A stretch of 64,000 nt of DNA, from the NCBI RefSeq assembly GCF_014652615.1, contig NZ_BMZD01000005.1:116001-180000 (forward strand), given 5' to 3'. The position numbers and the translations under genes are program-made. This stretch comes from Novosphingobium arvoryzae (GTDB taxonomy: Bacteria; Pseudomonadota; Alphaproteobacteria; Sphingomonadales; Sphingomonadaceae). Positions 32,216 to 41,023 of the stretch are shown one piece after another (the stretch's first letter is position 1; each line of letters opens with the position of its first letter). Under the pieces are notes generated by a model. That model made no database searches. It was not told where the DNA came from and saw nothing but the letters and a program-made list of their open reading frames with translations.

Positions 32216-33718
32216 ATGACGCCGATCAAGCGCATTCTTATCGCCGGGGGCGGCTCGTCCGGGTGGATGACGGCAGCGCTGCTCGCACGGCTGTTCCAGG
32301 GCCTGTACGAGATCGTGCTGGTCGAATCCGAGGATATCGGCACGATCGGCGTGGGCGAGGCGACGATCCCCGCGATCAAGAAATACAACGAGCTGCTCGG
32401 CCTCGACGAGAACGAGTTCATGGCCCGCACCCAAGGCAGCTTCAAGCTGGGCATCCAGTTCGTCGACTGGTGGAAGCAGGGGCAAAGCTACGTCCACGGC
32501 TTCGGCGTGATCGGGCAGGACTGGGAATGGCTGCGGATGCACCATTACTGGCTGAAGGCCCACGCGCAGGGCCGTGCCGGTGATTTCGCCGCCTATTCGA
32601 TCAACACCGCCGCCGCGCTGGAAAACAAGTTCGTGCGCGCGCAAACCCAGATGGGCGACAGCCCGCTCAGCCAGATCGCCCACGCGTTCCACTTCGACGC
32701 CTCGCTGTTTGCGCGGTTCCTCTCGGCCTATGCGCAGGAACGCGGCGTGCGGCGGCGCGAGGGCAAGATCGTGGACGTGACGCTGCGCCCCGATGATGGC
32801 TTCATCGACAGCGTGACGCTGGACGACGGCGAAGTGATCGGCGCGGACCTGTTCGTCGATTGCTCCGGCTTTCGCGGGCTGTTCATCAACCAGGCGCTGG
32901 GCGTGGGGTTCGATGACTGGTCGCACTGGCTGCCGTGCGACCGGGCGGTTGCGGTGCCGTGCGAGCGCTCGGAAAACTTCACCCCCTACACCCGCTCCAC
33001 CGCGCACGGCGCGGGCTGGCAGTGGCGCATTCCGCTGCAGCACCGCACTGGCAATGGCCACGTCTATTCCAGCCAGTTCATCGACGATGCCGCGGCCGAA
33101 CGCGTGCTGCTGGCGAACCTTGACGGCGCGCCCCGCGCCGATCCGTTCCGGGTGGAATTCAAGGCGGGCAAGCGCAAGCAGCTGTGGCACAAGAACTGCG
33201 TCGCCATCGGGCTGGCGGGCGGCTTTCTGGAACCGCTGGAATCGACCAGCCTGCATCTGGTGCAATCCGGGATCATCCGCATGGTCCGCCTGCTGCCCGA
33301 CGCCGGGTTCGATGCCGCGACGATTGCCGAATTCAACCGCCAGACCGACTTCGAATACGAACGCATCCGCGATTTCATCATCCTGCACTACAAGGCGACC
33401 GAGCGCCGCGACACGCCGTTCTGGGACTATTGCCGGACGATGGAAGTGCCCGACACCCTGCAGCGCAAGCTGGACCTGTGGATGGCCAATGGCCGCATCT
33501 TCCGCGAGGACGAGGAGCTGTTTGCCGAGGAAAGCTGGATTCAGGTCCTGCTGGGGCAGGGCATGATCCCGCGCGGCCATGACCCGCTGGTCGATATCAA
33601 GAGCGACGCGCAGATCGCGCAGTATCTGGGCAACATCGCGGCCGTGATCGGCAAGTGCGTGGCAGTGATGCCCACGCACGCCGAATACGTGGCCAAGACC
33701 TGTCCGGCGGCGGCATGA
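32216..33718 (+). CDS. Tryptophan-halogenase-like flavoprotein 1
   Basis: A 500-residue FAD-dependent halogenase-family protein. The FAD fingerprint is ILIAGGGSSGWMTAALL at residues 7-23. The catalytic lysine equivalent is Lys77 in [11 protein letters not shown]. The family signature WQWRIP is at 268-273. EPLESTSLHL contains Glu342, the second residue needed to position hypohalous acid. So the known halogenase residues are all present. It sits between GH3 and GH30 genes in a sugar operon, where no tryptophan or indole pathway is seen. Related proteins recur beside TonB receptors in Caulobacter, Xanthomonas and sphingomonads. Some halogenate indole in vitro, but the natural substrate is unsettled. 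An ATGA overlap couples it to GH30. Confidence 0.9.
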   Translation: MTPIKRILIAGGGSSGWMTAALLARLFQGLYEIVLVESEDIGTIGVGEATIPAIKKYNELLGLDENEFMARTQGSFKLGIQFVDWWKQGQSYVHGFGVIGQDWEWLRMHHYWLKAHAQGRAGDFAAYSINTAAALENKFVRAQTQMGDSPLSQIAHAFHFDASLFARFLSAYAQERGVRRREGKIVDVTLRPDDGFIDSVTLDDGEVIGADLFVDCSGFRGLFINQALGVGFDDWSHWLPCDRAVAVPCERSENFTPYTRSTAHGAGWQWRIPLQHRTGNGHVYSSQFIDDAAAERVLLANLDGAPRADPFRVEFKAGKRKQLWHKNCVAIGLAGGFLEPLESTSLHLVQSGIIRMVRLLPDAGFDAATIAEFNRQTDFEYERIRDFIILHYKATERRDTPFWDYCRTMEVPDTLQRKLDLWMANGRIFREDEELFAEESWIQVLLGQGMIPRGHDPLVDIKSDAQIAQYLGNIAAVIGKCVAVMPTHAEYVAKTCPAAA

Positions 33719-35145
33719 CCCTGCGCCGCGGGTTGGCCGTGCTGGCCGCACTGGCGCTTTCCGCGTGCCAGACCTTGCCCGATCGCGCCCCGACCATGGC
33801 CGTCTGGGCGAGCAGCGCGGACGCATCGCGCAAGCTGGAGCGGCAGGCCGACATCTCGGCGCTGCCCGCCGCCACGTCTGTGCCGGACGAACTGGTGATC
33901 GATCCCGGCCAGCCGGATCAGGAGATCGTTGGCTTCGGCGCGGCGATGACCGATTCCTCCGCGCTGCTGCTGCGCGACAAGCTGACCCCGGCTGCGCGCG
34001 AGACCCTGCTGCGCGAGCTGTTCGGGGCCGATGGCCTCGCGCTCAATTTCATGCGCCTGCCGATTGGCGCGTCGGACTTCTCGGTCAAACACTACAGCCT
34101 GAACGACTTGGCCCCGGGCGAAACCGATCCGCAGCTGACCCGCTTTTCGATGGCGGAGGCCGAGGCCGCGCAGATCCCGATGGCGCAGGCGGCGCGGCGG
34201 GTGAACCCCGACCTCGTCCTGATGGCCTCGCCGTGGAGCGCGCCCGCGTGGATGAAGGACAGCGCCAGTCTGATCAAAGGGCAGCTAAGGCAAGAACACT
34301 ACGGCACCTATGCCCGCTATTTCGCGCGCTATCTGGATGCGATGGAGGCGGCGGGGCTGCCGGTGCGCTATGTCTCGGTCCAGAACGAGCCGGACTTTGA
34401 ACCCGCCAACTATCCCGGTATGCGTGTGCCCCCGGCGGCGCGCGCGGCGTTCATCGGCCAGCATCTGGGGCCGCTGCTGGCCAAGCGCAAAAATCCGGTG
34501 CGCGTGCTCGACTGGGATCACAACTGGGACCAGCCGCAGCAGCCACTGGCCGTGCTGGCCGATCCGGTGGCCAACCCATTCGTCGCGGGCGTGGCGTGGC
34601 ATTGCTATGCGGGCGATCCCGCCGCGATGGAAACCGTGCGCCGCGCCCATCCCGACAAGGAAGTGTTCTTTACCGAGTGTTCGGGCGGGCAATGGGCGCC
34701 GAACTGGGGCGAGACGCTGGGCTGGATGATCGACAACCTGATCATTGCCCCCAGCCGCGCCGGATCCAGGGGCACGCTGCTGTGGAACCTTGCGCTGGAT
34801 GAGACTTACGGCCCGCATCTGGGTGGCTGCGGCGATTGCCGGGGGGTGGTGACGATCGACAGCCGCAGCGGCGCGGTCACCCGCAATGTCGAATATTACG
34901 TGCTGGGCCATGTCAGCCGGTTCGTCCGCCCCGGCGCGCGGCGGGTTGCAAGCCAGGGCGGCGGCGCGGATGTGCGCCACGCCGCGTTCCGCAATCCCGA
35001 TGGATCGCTGGCGCTGGTGCTGCGCAACGCCGGAAAGTCCGCCGCCGCGCTTGCCATCCGCAGCGGCGGCAGGGCATGGCGGGTCACGGTGCCAGCGGGC
35101 GAAGTCATGACGCTGGTGTGGCCGGATGAAGGAACCGCCCGATGA
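33715..35145 (+). CDS. Lipoprotein glycoside hydrolase family 30 (glucosylceramidase/beta-1,6-glucanase type)
   Basis: A 476-residue GH30 enzyme exported as a lipoprotein (AVLAALALSAC lipobox). Barrel motifs are IVGFGAAMTDSSALLL, FMRLPIGASDFS and LMASPWSAPAWMK. The acid/base Glu225 is in SVQNEPDFEP, and the nucleophile Glu321 in VFFTECSGG. A beta-sandwich closes the C-terminus. GH30 members of this type cut beta-1,6-glucan or glucosylceramide. With GH3 beside it, beta-1,6 or mixed beta-glucan from fungi or plants is plausible. The start is ATG 33715, overlapping the halogenase stop; an upstream extension of the frame is not needed. It overlaps the next permease gene by ATGA. Confidence 0.9.
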   Translation: MTLRRGLAVLAALALSACQTLPDRAPTMAVWASSADASRKLERQADISALPAATSVPDELVIDPGQPDQEIVGFGAAMTDSSALLLRDKLTPAARETLLRELFGADGLALNFMRLPIGASDFSVKHYSLNDLAPGETDPQLTRFSMAEAEAAQIPMAQAARRVNPDLVLMASPWSAPAWMKDSASLIKGQLRQEHYGTYARYFARYLDAMEAAGLPVRYVSVQNEPDFEPANYPGMRVPPAARAAFIGQHLGPLLAKRKNPVRVLDWDHNWDQPQQPLAVLADPVANPFVAGVAWHCYAGDPAAMETVRRAHPDKEVFFTECSGGQWAPNWGETLGWMIDNLIIAPSRAGSRGTLLWNLALDETYGPHLGGCGDCRGVVTIDSRSGAVTRNVEYYVLGHVSRFVRPGARRVASQGGGADVRHAAFRNPDGSLALVLRNAGKSAAALAIRSGGRAWRVTVPAGEVMTLVWPDEGTAR

Positions 35146-36419
35146 TCGAACGGCTGCGCGCATTGGGAATTACCGGCGCGTTCCTCTCGGTCACGATGCT
35201 GTTCTTCGCGTGGGGCTTCATCTGTTCGAACAACGATCCGCTGATCGTGGCGCTGCGCGCGGCGTTCCGGCTCAGCTATACCGAGGCGCTGCTGACCCAG
35301 CTGGTGTTCTTCCTCGCCAGCGGGCTGATCGCGCTGCCGGCGGCGGCGCTGGGCAACCGGATCGGGCCGGTCCGCACGATCATTGCCGCGCTGGCGACGA
35401 TGGTGGCGGGCTGCCTGCTGGTGCGCGGGGCGACCGGGCTGGGGCTCTATGCGCCGATCCTCGCCGCGCTGTTCGTGCTGGCCAGCGGGATCACCACGCT
35501 GCAAGTCGCCGCCAACCCGCTTGCCGCCGCGCTCGGCCCGCAGCGGACCAGTCATTTCCGGCTGACCTTTGCACAGACCTTCAATTCGCTGGGAGTGGTG
35601 CTGGGGGTCCATTACGGATCGACGCTGATGCTGGGCGATGCGGCGATGGTCTCGCGGCAGGGCGTGCTGGCCGACGCGGCGAGCCGGGCCGAGGCGCTCT
35701 CCGCCGTCGCCGGGGCGTTCGGGATCATGGCCGCGCTGCTGCTGGTAGTCGCGGTGTTCGTGTGGAGCCAGCGCCGCCGGATCGAGGCTGCCGCCGCCCT
35801 GATCCCGCCCGCGCCGGAGGCCTCGGTGCTGGCCGCGCTCCGGTCGCGCTGGGCGCTGCTGGGGGCGGGGGCAATCGCGCTCTATGTCGGGGCGGAAGTC
35901 GCCATCGGCAGCATCATGATCAATTTCCTGCATCAGCCGGGCGTGCTGGACCTGCCGCTGGAACAGGGCGGGCGCTATCTTGCCAACTTCTACTGGGGCG
36001 GGGCGCTGGCCGGGCGGCTGATCGGCAGCGTGGTGCTGACCCGGGTGGCCGCGCCGCGCCTGCTGGTGGGCTGCGCCGGGACTGCGGCGGCGCTGTGCCT
36101 TGTGGTGCTGACCGGAGCCGGGCCGCTGGCGGGCTATGCCGCGCTGGCCGTCGGCCTGTTCAATTCGATCATGTTCCCGACGATCTTCACGCTGACGCTG
36201 GAACGGTCCGATGCGGCGCCGTCGTCCACCTCGGGCCTGCTGTGCCTTGCCATTGTCGGCGGGGCGGCGCTGCCGCTGCTGGTCGGGCGACTGGCCGATG
36301 CGGTCAGCCTGAGCGCGGCATTCGTGGTCCCGGCGGCGGCCTATGGGCTGATCGCGCTGTTCGCGCTGGCGGCCGGACGGTCGGGACAAGGGCGGGCACG
36401 GGCGGAGCATCCGGCGTGA
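35142..36419 (+). CDS. FucP/GluP-type MFS sugar permease A
   Basis: A 425-residue, 12-helix major facilitator protein. MLFFAWGFICSNNDPLIVAL and RLTFAQTFNSLGVVLG match FucP-like symporters for fucose, glucose or galactose. NFYWGGALAGRLIGSVVL and LFNSIMFPTIFTLTL are shared with the paralogue at 36547. It overlaps the GH30 gene (ATGA) and is likely co-transcribed with it. Probable role: proton-coupled uptake of the monosaccharide released by GH3 and GH30, presumably glucose. Confidence 0.88.
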   Translation: MIERLRALGITGAFLSVTMLFFAWGFICSNNDPLIVALRAAFRLSYTEALLTQLVFFLASGLIALPAAALGNRIGPVRTIIAALATMVAGCLLVRGATGLGLYAPILAALFVLASGITTLQVAANPLAAALGPQRTSHFRLTFAQTFNSLGVVLGVHYGSTLMLGDAAMVSRQGVLADAASRAEALSAVAGAFGIMAALLLVVAVFVWSQRRRIEAAAALIPPAPEASVLAALRSRWALLGAGAIALYVGAEVAIGSIMINFLHQPGVLDLPLEQGGRYLANFYWGGALAGRLIGSVVLTRVAAPRLLVGCAGTAAALCLVVLTGAGPLAGYAALAVGLFNSIMFPTIFTLTLERSDAAPSSTSGLLCLAIVGGAALPLLVGRLADAVSLSAAFVVPAAAYGLIALFALAAGRSGQGRARAEHPA

Positions 36420-36546
36420 TTACGTATGCCTATGCCCGTCCGGGGCGGAATCGGGACTTTTGCAGTTGCCGGAACGGGCCACTTGCGGCATCCCATTAGG
36501 CAATATTGAGAACGTTAACACGTCGCGGCACGAGGAGAGAAATCAG

Positions 36547-37845
36547 ATGGCCCTGCCCCCCACCATGACCGAGCTGAGCAGCGCCGACCCGGTGCCGCTT
36601 GGCCACGACAGCGGCCAGATCGACGCGCCGCAGCTGCAACTGTTCGTGATGGCGCTGTTCTTCATCTTTGGCGGGATCACGTCGCTTAACGATGTGATCA
36701 TCCCCAAGCTGAAGGAACTCTTCACGCTGAACTTCACCCAGGCGATGCTGGTGCAGTTCTGCTTCTTCACCGCCTATGCCGTGATCGGCATTCCGGGCGC
36801 GCGGCTGGTCAAGAAGATCGGCTACATGCGCGGCGCGGTGGCGGGCCTGCTGACGATGATGGCGGGGTGCCTGCTGTTCATCCCGGCCAGCCAGACGGCG
36901 ACCTATGGCGTGTTCCTGTTCGCGCTGTTCGTGCTCGCCAGCGGGGTGGTGATCGTGCAGGTCGTGTCGAACCCGCTGATCTCGCTGCTGGGCAAGCCGG
37001 ATACGGTCCACAGCCGCCTGACCTTTGCGCAGGCGTTCAACTCGCTGGGGACCACGGTGTTCCCGATTGTCGGTTCGATCCTGATCCTCGGCAGCCTGGC
37101 CAGCGTCAGTGCCGACCAGCTCTCTGGCGCGGAACTGGATGCCTATCGCACCGCCGAAAGCCAGGCGATCGTCAACGGCTACCTTGGCCTTGCCGCCGCG
37201 CTGGCGGTGGTTGCCGCGGTGGTGTGGATGTTCCGCAACAAGCTGAAGGGCGAAAAGCACGAAGCCAGCGCCGGTCTGGCCGGTCTGGACCTGCTGAAGC
37301 GTCCGCGCTTTGGCTATGGCGCGCTGTGCATCTTCCTCTACGTCGGGGCCGAAGTGGCGATCGGTTCGCTGATCGTGAACTACCTGATGCAGCCGCACGT
37401 GATGGGGCTGGCGGAACAGGATGCGGGCAAGCTGATCGGGATGTACTGGGGCGGCGCGATGGTCGGCCGGTTCATCGGTTCGGTCGTGCTGCGGCTGGTC
37501 AGCCCCGGCCTGGTGCTGGCGGGCGTGTCGGTGGGCGCGATTGCGCTGATCGCGCTGTCGACGGCCACCACCGGCGCGGTATCGGGCTACAGCCTGCTCG
37601 CCATTGGCCTGATGAACTCGATCATGTTCCCGACGATCTTCACGCTGGCCTGCGAAAAGCTGGGCCCGCGCGCGGCGGACGGTTCGGGGATCATCAACGT
37701 CGCGATCTTCGGCGGGGCGGTCGTGCCGCTGCTGACGGGCGTGGTCGCGGACACCACGGGCAGCCTGGCGCTGGCGCTGGCGCTGCCGGCGGCGTGCTAT
37801 GCCGTGATCGCCGGCTTCGGCCTGTTCGCGCGGCGGCCTGCGTAA
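36547..37845 (+). CDS. FucP/GluP-type MFS sugar permease B
   Basis: A 432-residue, 12-helix protein and paralogue of the preceding permease: RLTFAQAFNSLGTTVFP, MYWGGAMVGRFIGSVVL, LMNSIMFPTIFTLACE. The start is ATG 36547, with AGGAGAG at 36533-36539. A longer in-frame start at 36460 has no ribosome site. A 127-base gap separates it from permease A. The gap contains AACGTTAAC but no confident operator, so the gene may have its own promoter. A strong terminator follows at 37857. It probably also carries glucose or a related hexose. Confidence 0.9.
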   Translation: MALPPTMTELSSADPVPLGHDSGQIDAPQLQLFVMALFFIFGGITSLNDVIIPKLKELFTLNFTQAMLVQFCFFTAYAVIGIPGARLVKKIGYMRGAVAGLLTMMAGCLLFIPASQTATYGVFLFALFVLASGVVIVQVVSNPLISLLGKPDTVHSRLTFAQAFNSLGTTVFPIVGSILILGSLASVSADQLSGAELDAYRTAESQAIVNGYLGLAAALAVVAAVVWMFRNKLKGEKHEASAGLAGLDLLKRPRFGYGALCIFLYVGAEVAIGSLIVNYLMQPHVMGLAEQDAGKLIGMYWGGAMVGRFIGSVVLRLVSPGLVLAGVSVGAIALIALSTATTGAVSGYSLLAIGLMNSIMFPTIFTLACEKLGPRAADGSGIINVAIFGGAVVPLLTGVVADTTGSLALALALPAACYAVIAGFGLFARRPA

Positions 37846-37856
37846 TTGGTGGGTGC

Positions 37857-37882
37857 GGGCAGGCCATCCGGCCTGCCCTTTG
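37857..37882 (+). terminator. Rho-independent terminator of the beta-glucan operon
   Basis: GGGCAGGCC (37857-37865), loop ATCC, and GGCCTGCCC (37870-37878) form a 9-bp stem followed by TTT. It lies 12 bases after the permease B stop and should end the LacI-controlled transcription unit. Confidence 0.85.
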
Positions 37883-37966
37883 CTGTTCCGTCCCGCTCCC
37901 CCGCCCGACCACCCAAACAGGGTATGTTCATGGGTGGTCGGGCGGGGGAGCGGGACGGAACAGCAA
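37880..37966. repeat. Perfect 36-bp inverted repeat between two facing terminators
   Basis: Positions 37880-37915 and 37931-37966 are exact reverse complements, 36 bases each, around a 15-base centre (aacagggtatgttca). Arm core: CCGTCCCGCTCCCCCGCCCG. Each arm begins directly at the T-run of a terminator hairpin, one serving the permease operon and the other the opposing PEPC-like gene. As DNA it can form a cruciform; as RNA, an extremely stable hairpin in either direction. Its origin is unclear: duplication of a terminator tail, or a small palindromic element. Confidence 0.85.
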
Positions 37967-37988
37967 GCTGATCGCGGAGGCGATCAGC
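37967..37988 (-). terminator. Terminator of the PEPC-like gene
   Basis: Read on the minus strand, GCTGATCG, a 6-base loop and CGATCAGC form an 8-bp stem followed by TTGCTGTT. It begins 14 bases after the stop of the PEPC-like gene. The T-run is imperfect. It mirrors the terminator at 37857 across the 36-bp inverted repeat. Confidence 0.65.
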
Positions 37989-38002
37989 GCACCAAGCGAA
38001 AA

Positions 38003-40774
38003 CTAACCATGCGCGCCGAACACGTTGGCAATCGCCGTCGTGATCCGCAGGGCCAGCGCGTTGGCGGCTTCGATCGGCTCGATGAAGTCTCGGTGGATCG
38101 CTTCGTAACCGGTGGCGGCGTCGTCCGGGTAATCGGTCGGCTCGGACACGGTGAAGTCCTCGATCCCGGGGAAGCTGACCGGGAAGGCCCGGCGCAGCTG
38201 GGCCAGCGCCTCGTCCACGCGCAGGGTGAAGACCATCTCCAGCACGTCCTCGCGCGCGATGTCGTTGGCGCGGCTGAACGCCGGGACGGATACGGCGCGC
38301 AGGAACATGTGCTGGAACAGCGCAAGCCGCAGCGCCTGCAGGATGCCCAGTTCCCGCCGGGTCTGCTCGCGCCCGTCCAGCGGGGCCTCGTCCGGGATCA
38401 GCGCCAGCAGCCGGTGCAGCTTCAGCGCATCGACCCTGAGGCGCGAGGCGAGGCGGCGGAACACGCCAGTGCGGTCGTCCTTGGTCAGGTATTCGGCCAG
38501 CGCCAGGCAGGCATCCGAAATCTGCGCCTCGTCGCCGCGATAGGGGCGGCTGGCCCAATAGGCGGAATTGAACAGCTCGCCATAGGCGGCCACCGTCTTA
38601 ATGCTGCCCAGCGCATTGGCCGCGCGAACCAGCCGCACCAGTTGCCGCCCGCGCGCCGATGCACGCAGCAGCGCGGCCATTTCCTCGTAATTGCCCTCGG
38701 CGGCTGATCCGAACCCGGCGATCACGTTGATCGGATAGCCCAGCTGTTGCAGCACCGCGTTGTGCGGGATCGCGCGGATCTGGCGCAGGCTCATCTGGCG
38801 GTCGGCGGCAAGGTCTGACTGGCGGCGCGACTTGCGGCTGCCGGTGTCGTTGAGCAAGCCCAGCCCGAACGCGGTGACCGCGCGCGAGTAGGTCGCGCTG
38901 GCGAGGTGCCCCTGCTGCTGGCGGCGGATCGCGCGGTAGAAATCGAGGCTCAGGTCGGTGCGGCGATAGAACGGGTCGGTCGGCGCATCGGGATCGGTCT
39001 GCGCGGGCGCCAGTTCCATGAACCGGGTCAGCGTGGCCAGCGCAAGGTCCGGGGTGCCGAAGAACAGATAGCCATCGCCGCCCTGAAAGCTCACTTCCGG
39101 CTCCAGCCGGATGCCGGAGCGCACGAACCGCCGCCGCGCCCAGGGGGAGAGCGGCCATTCCAGCCGGTCGGCAAAGCTGGAGGGATGCGCGCCGCGCCCC
39201 ATGCTCTCGCCGTGGGTGTTGAAGATCAGCGCGGCGACGTCCGACAGGCCGTTGGCGGCCATCGCCTCGGCCAGCCGCCCTTGCAGGCGCTCGATGGCGA
39301 GCGCGGCGGGGATCTGGCCGACGAAGCGGCCCGCGTCGGAAAACCCGGTCTGCACCGACACGCGCCCCCGCCGCTGCGCGTATTCGCGATAGGCCGGCTC
39401 GGCCAGCAGCGCGTCGAGGAACCGCCCGCCGTGTTCCAGCGCTCTCTCGGTCTCGAACAGGGGCGAGACATCGACCTTGTCGGCAATCCCGAACAGCCGC
39501 GCGAAATAGAGCGCGGCGAGCACGGTGGTCGGCTGTTCGCATTCGGCCACGAGCATCCGGATCGGCGCGTCGCCGTCGATGTGGCGGATGATCTGCGCCA
39601 TCGCGAGGAACTGGCGCACGGCCGTGGAATTCTCGATCGCCAGCGCGGCGAAATTGGCGCGCAGCGGCCTGGCCTCGGCCAAAAGCTCGCGCATCCGCAT
39701 CAAGGCGGCCTGGCTGGCGAGGTCGAGCTTGCCGGTGGGATCGATCCGGCGGCGGATCGCGTTTTGCAGCTGCGAGCTGTTCACCCGGAAGTGGATCCAG
39801 CCCATCCCCAGCCCGTCGGCCCGCATCGCGGCAGCGGCGACCAGCAGGGCTTCGGCGGTGGCATCATCGGCGCTGGCGGCCTGCGCTTCCAGCTCGGCAA
39901 TCACGCCGGCCAGACTGGTCAGTTTGTCGGGATGGTCAGCGGTCAGCGTGTTGGCCGCGTCCGACAGCGCGGCGGGATCGGAAAGGTCCGCGCCGAACCG
40001 GGCCGACATTGCGGCGGCATAGGCGCTGGCCCGGGCGAGGCGCAGCGCCACATCGGGCGCGGCCTGTTCCAGCTGCGCGGCATAGGCTGCCAGCCGTGCA
40101 GCCTTTTCCGCGAGGCGATAGCGCAGCGAGGTGTTCCACGAAATGTCGGTGCGCCCGTCCATGTCATAGCCCACCCAGTGGGCAAAGCGCAGCGGCAGCG
40201 GTGCCAGCGTGCGCCAGTGCAGCGGCCAGCGCGCCCGCGCGGCGGAGAGCAGGTGGGCGTTGATCGCATCGCGCGCGGCGTGTGCGCGCGCCAACGCGGC
40301 CATCGCGTCATCGTGTTCGCTGTCCAGCGTGATCGCATCGCGCGCATGGGGCGCGGTGCAGGCGGTGGCGGTGGAAATGTCCCCGCTGGAAGCCGCCTCT
40401 GCCACGGCGGCGGCCTGCGCGCGGCTGAGCAGGAAGGTGGGGTGCGCGGTGAACACCACGTGCGCCAGCGGTTGCCGCCAGCGCGCCGCGAAGGTCGCAA
40501 AATCGGGCGCATCGGCGAGGCTGTCGAGCCGCGCGGCATTGGCATCGGGATCGACCGGGGCGACCAGCCGCTCCAGCCGGGCCGCGCGCGCCATCAGCCC
40601 GTCGCATTCCAGTTCTGCCACCAGTGCGGCGATGTCATCCAGCCCCAGCGCCCCGCTTTCCAGCTGGCGCGACAGTTCCAGCCCCAGCTGGAACACCGGG
40701 TTGAACAGCGGCGTTTCCGCCGTGCGGCCGTGCAATTCCTGGAGGCGGGCGGCAAGGTTGGCAGACAGGCTCAT
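38003..40774 (-). CDS. Atypical phosphoenolpyruvate-carboxylase-family protein
   Basis: A 923-residue PEPC-like protein. The fold is evident from FTAHPTFLLSR, GYDMDGRTDISW, AIENSTAVRQFLAMAQIIRHI, DVSPLFETERAL, and FQGGDGYLFFGTPDLA. Key positions differ from typical PEPC. TAHPTE has become TAHPTF. The lysine of the GYSDSAKD loop is Arg in TGFSDAGRF. HGRGGSVGRGG has become HGESMGRGA, shorter and with Glu in place of an essential Arg. The usual C-terminal NTG is replaced by FGAHG. It may be inactive as a carboxylase, or act on another substrate. ATG 40774 fits the GAGGG just upstream better than the adjacent ATG at 40777. Confidence 0.75.
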   Translation of the reverse strand: MSLSANLAARLQELHGRTAETPLFNPVFQLGLELSRQLESGALGLDDIAALVAELECDGLMARAARLERLVAPVDPDANAARLDSLADAPDFATFAARWRQPLAHVVFTAHPTFLLSRAQAAAVAEAASSGDISTATACTAPHARDAITLDSEHDDAMAALARAHAARDAINAHLLSAARARWPLHWRTLAPLPLRFAHWVGYDMDGRTDISWNTSLRYRLAEKAARLAAYAAQLEQAAPDVALRLARASAYAAAMSARFGADLSDPAALSDAANTLTADHPDKLTSLAGVIAELEAQAASADDATAEALLVAAAAMRADGLGMGWIHFRVNSSQLQNAIRRRIDPTGKLDLASQAALMRMRELLAEARPLRANFAALAIENSTAVRQFLAMAQIIRHIDGDAPIRMLVAECEQPTTVLAALYFARLFGIADKVDVSPLFETERALEHGGRFLDALLAEPAYREYAQRRGRVSVQTGFSDAGRFVGQIPAALAIERLQGRLAEAMAANGLSDVAALIFNTHGESMGRGAHPSSFADRLEWPLSPWARRRFVRSGIRLEPEVSFQGGDGYLFFGTPDLALATLTRFMELAPAQTDPDAPTDPFYRRTDLSLDFYRAIRRQQQGHLASATYSRAVTAFGLGLLNDTGSRKSRRQSDLAADRQMSLRQIRAIPHNAVLQQLGYPINVIAGFGSAAEGNYEEMAALLRASARGRQLVRLVRAANALGSIKTVAAYGELFNSAYWASRPYRGDEAQISDACLALAEYLTKDDRTGVFRRLASRLRVDALKLHRLLALIPDEAPLDGREQTRRELGILQALRLALFQHMFLRAVSVPAFSRANDIAREDVLEMVFTLRVDEALAQLRRAFPVSFPGIEDFTVSEPTDYPDDAATGYEAIHRDFIEPIEAANALALRITTAIANVFGAHG

Positions 40775-40944
40775 CATGCCCTCACTGGCTGGCAGGCGCG
40801 GCCGGATAACCCCGCGCCGAGGGGGGAACAAAGAGCCTACCGGCTAGCGATTCTTTTGCAACGCAGCGAAGTGAATACGTTTGCGCATCCGCGCGGCGGA
40901 AATCGGCGCTTCCCGGCCCCTTGGTCCGCCTCTCAACCGTCTAT

Positions 40945-40958
40945 TGCAATCGATTGTT
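40945..40958 (+). promoter_or_regulatory. CAATCGATTG operator before the GPH permease gene
   Basis: TTGCAATCGATTGT has the 10-base palindrome CAATCGATTG at 40947-40956. It lies 68 bases before the ATG of the permease that leads the alpha-galactoside genes, in the 249-base gap shared with the divergent PEPC-like gene. It matches the sites flanking the LacI gene at 49086-50108, so that repressor is the likely ligand. A TTGTCA overlaps its right end and may be a -35 element. Confidence 0.8.
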
Positions 40959-41023
40959 GTCAACGCGGGCAAGCTGTGACACAAGCAGCCGCCTGTGCCA
41001 TCAAGAGCACTGGGGAGTTTGCC

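Noticed and set aside
27910..32454. Antisense open frame of 1514 residues across the TonB receptor, GH3 and halogenase genes
   Set aside because: Same composition bias and no family motifs; the plus-strand genes explain the region fully.
36420..36546. AACGTTAAC in the gap before permease B as a LacI-type operator
   Set aside because: Short, imperfect symmetry and unlike either operator motif in the window.
38906..41023. Upstream extension of the GPH permease frame
   Set aside because: Runs antisense through the PEPC-like gene; a strong ribosome site fixes the start at 41024.
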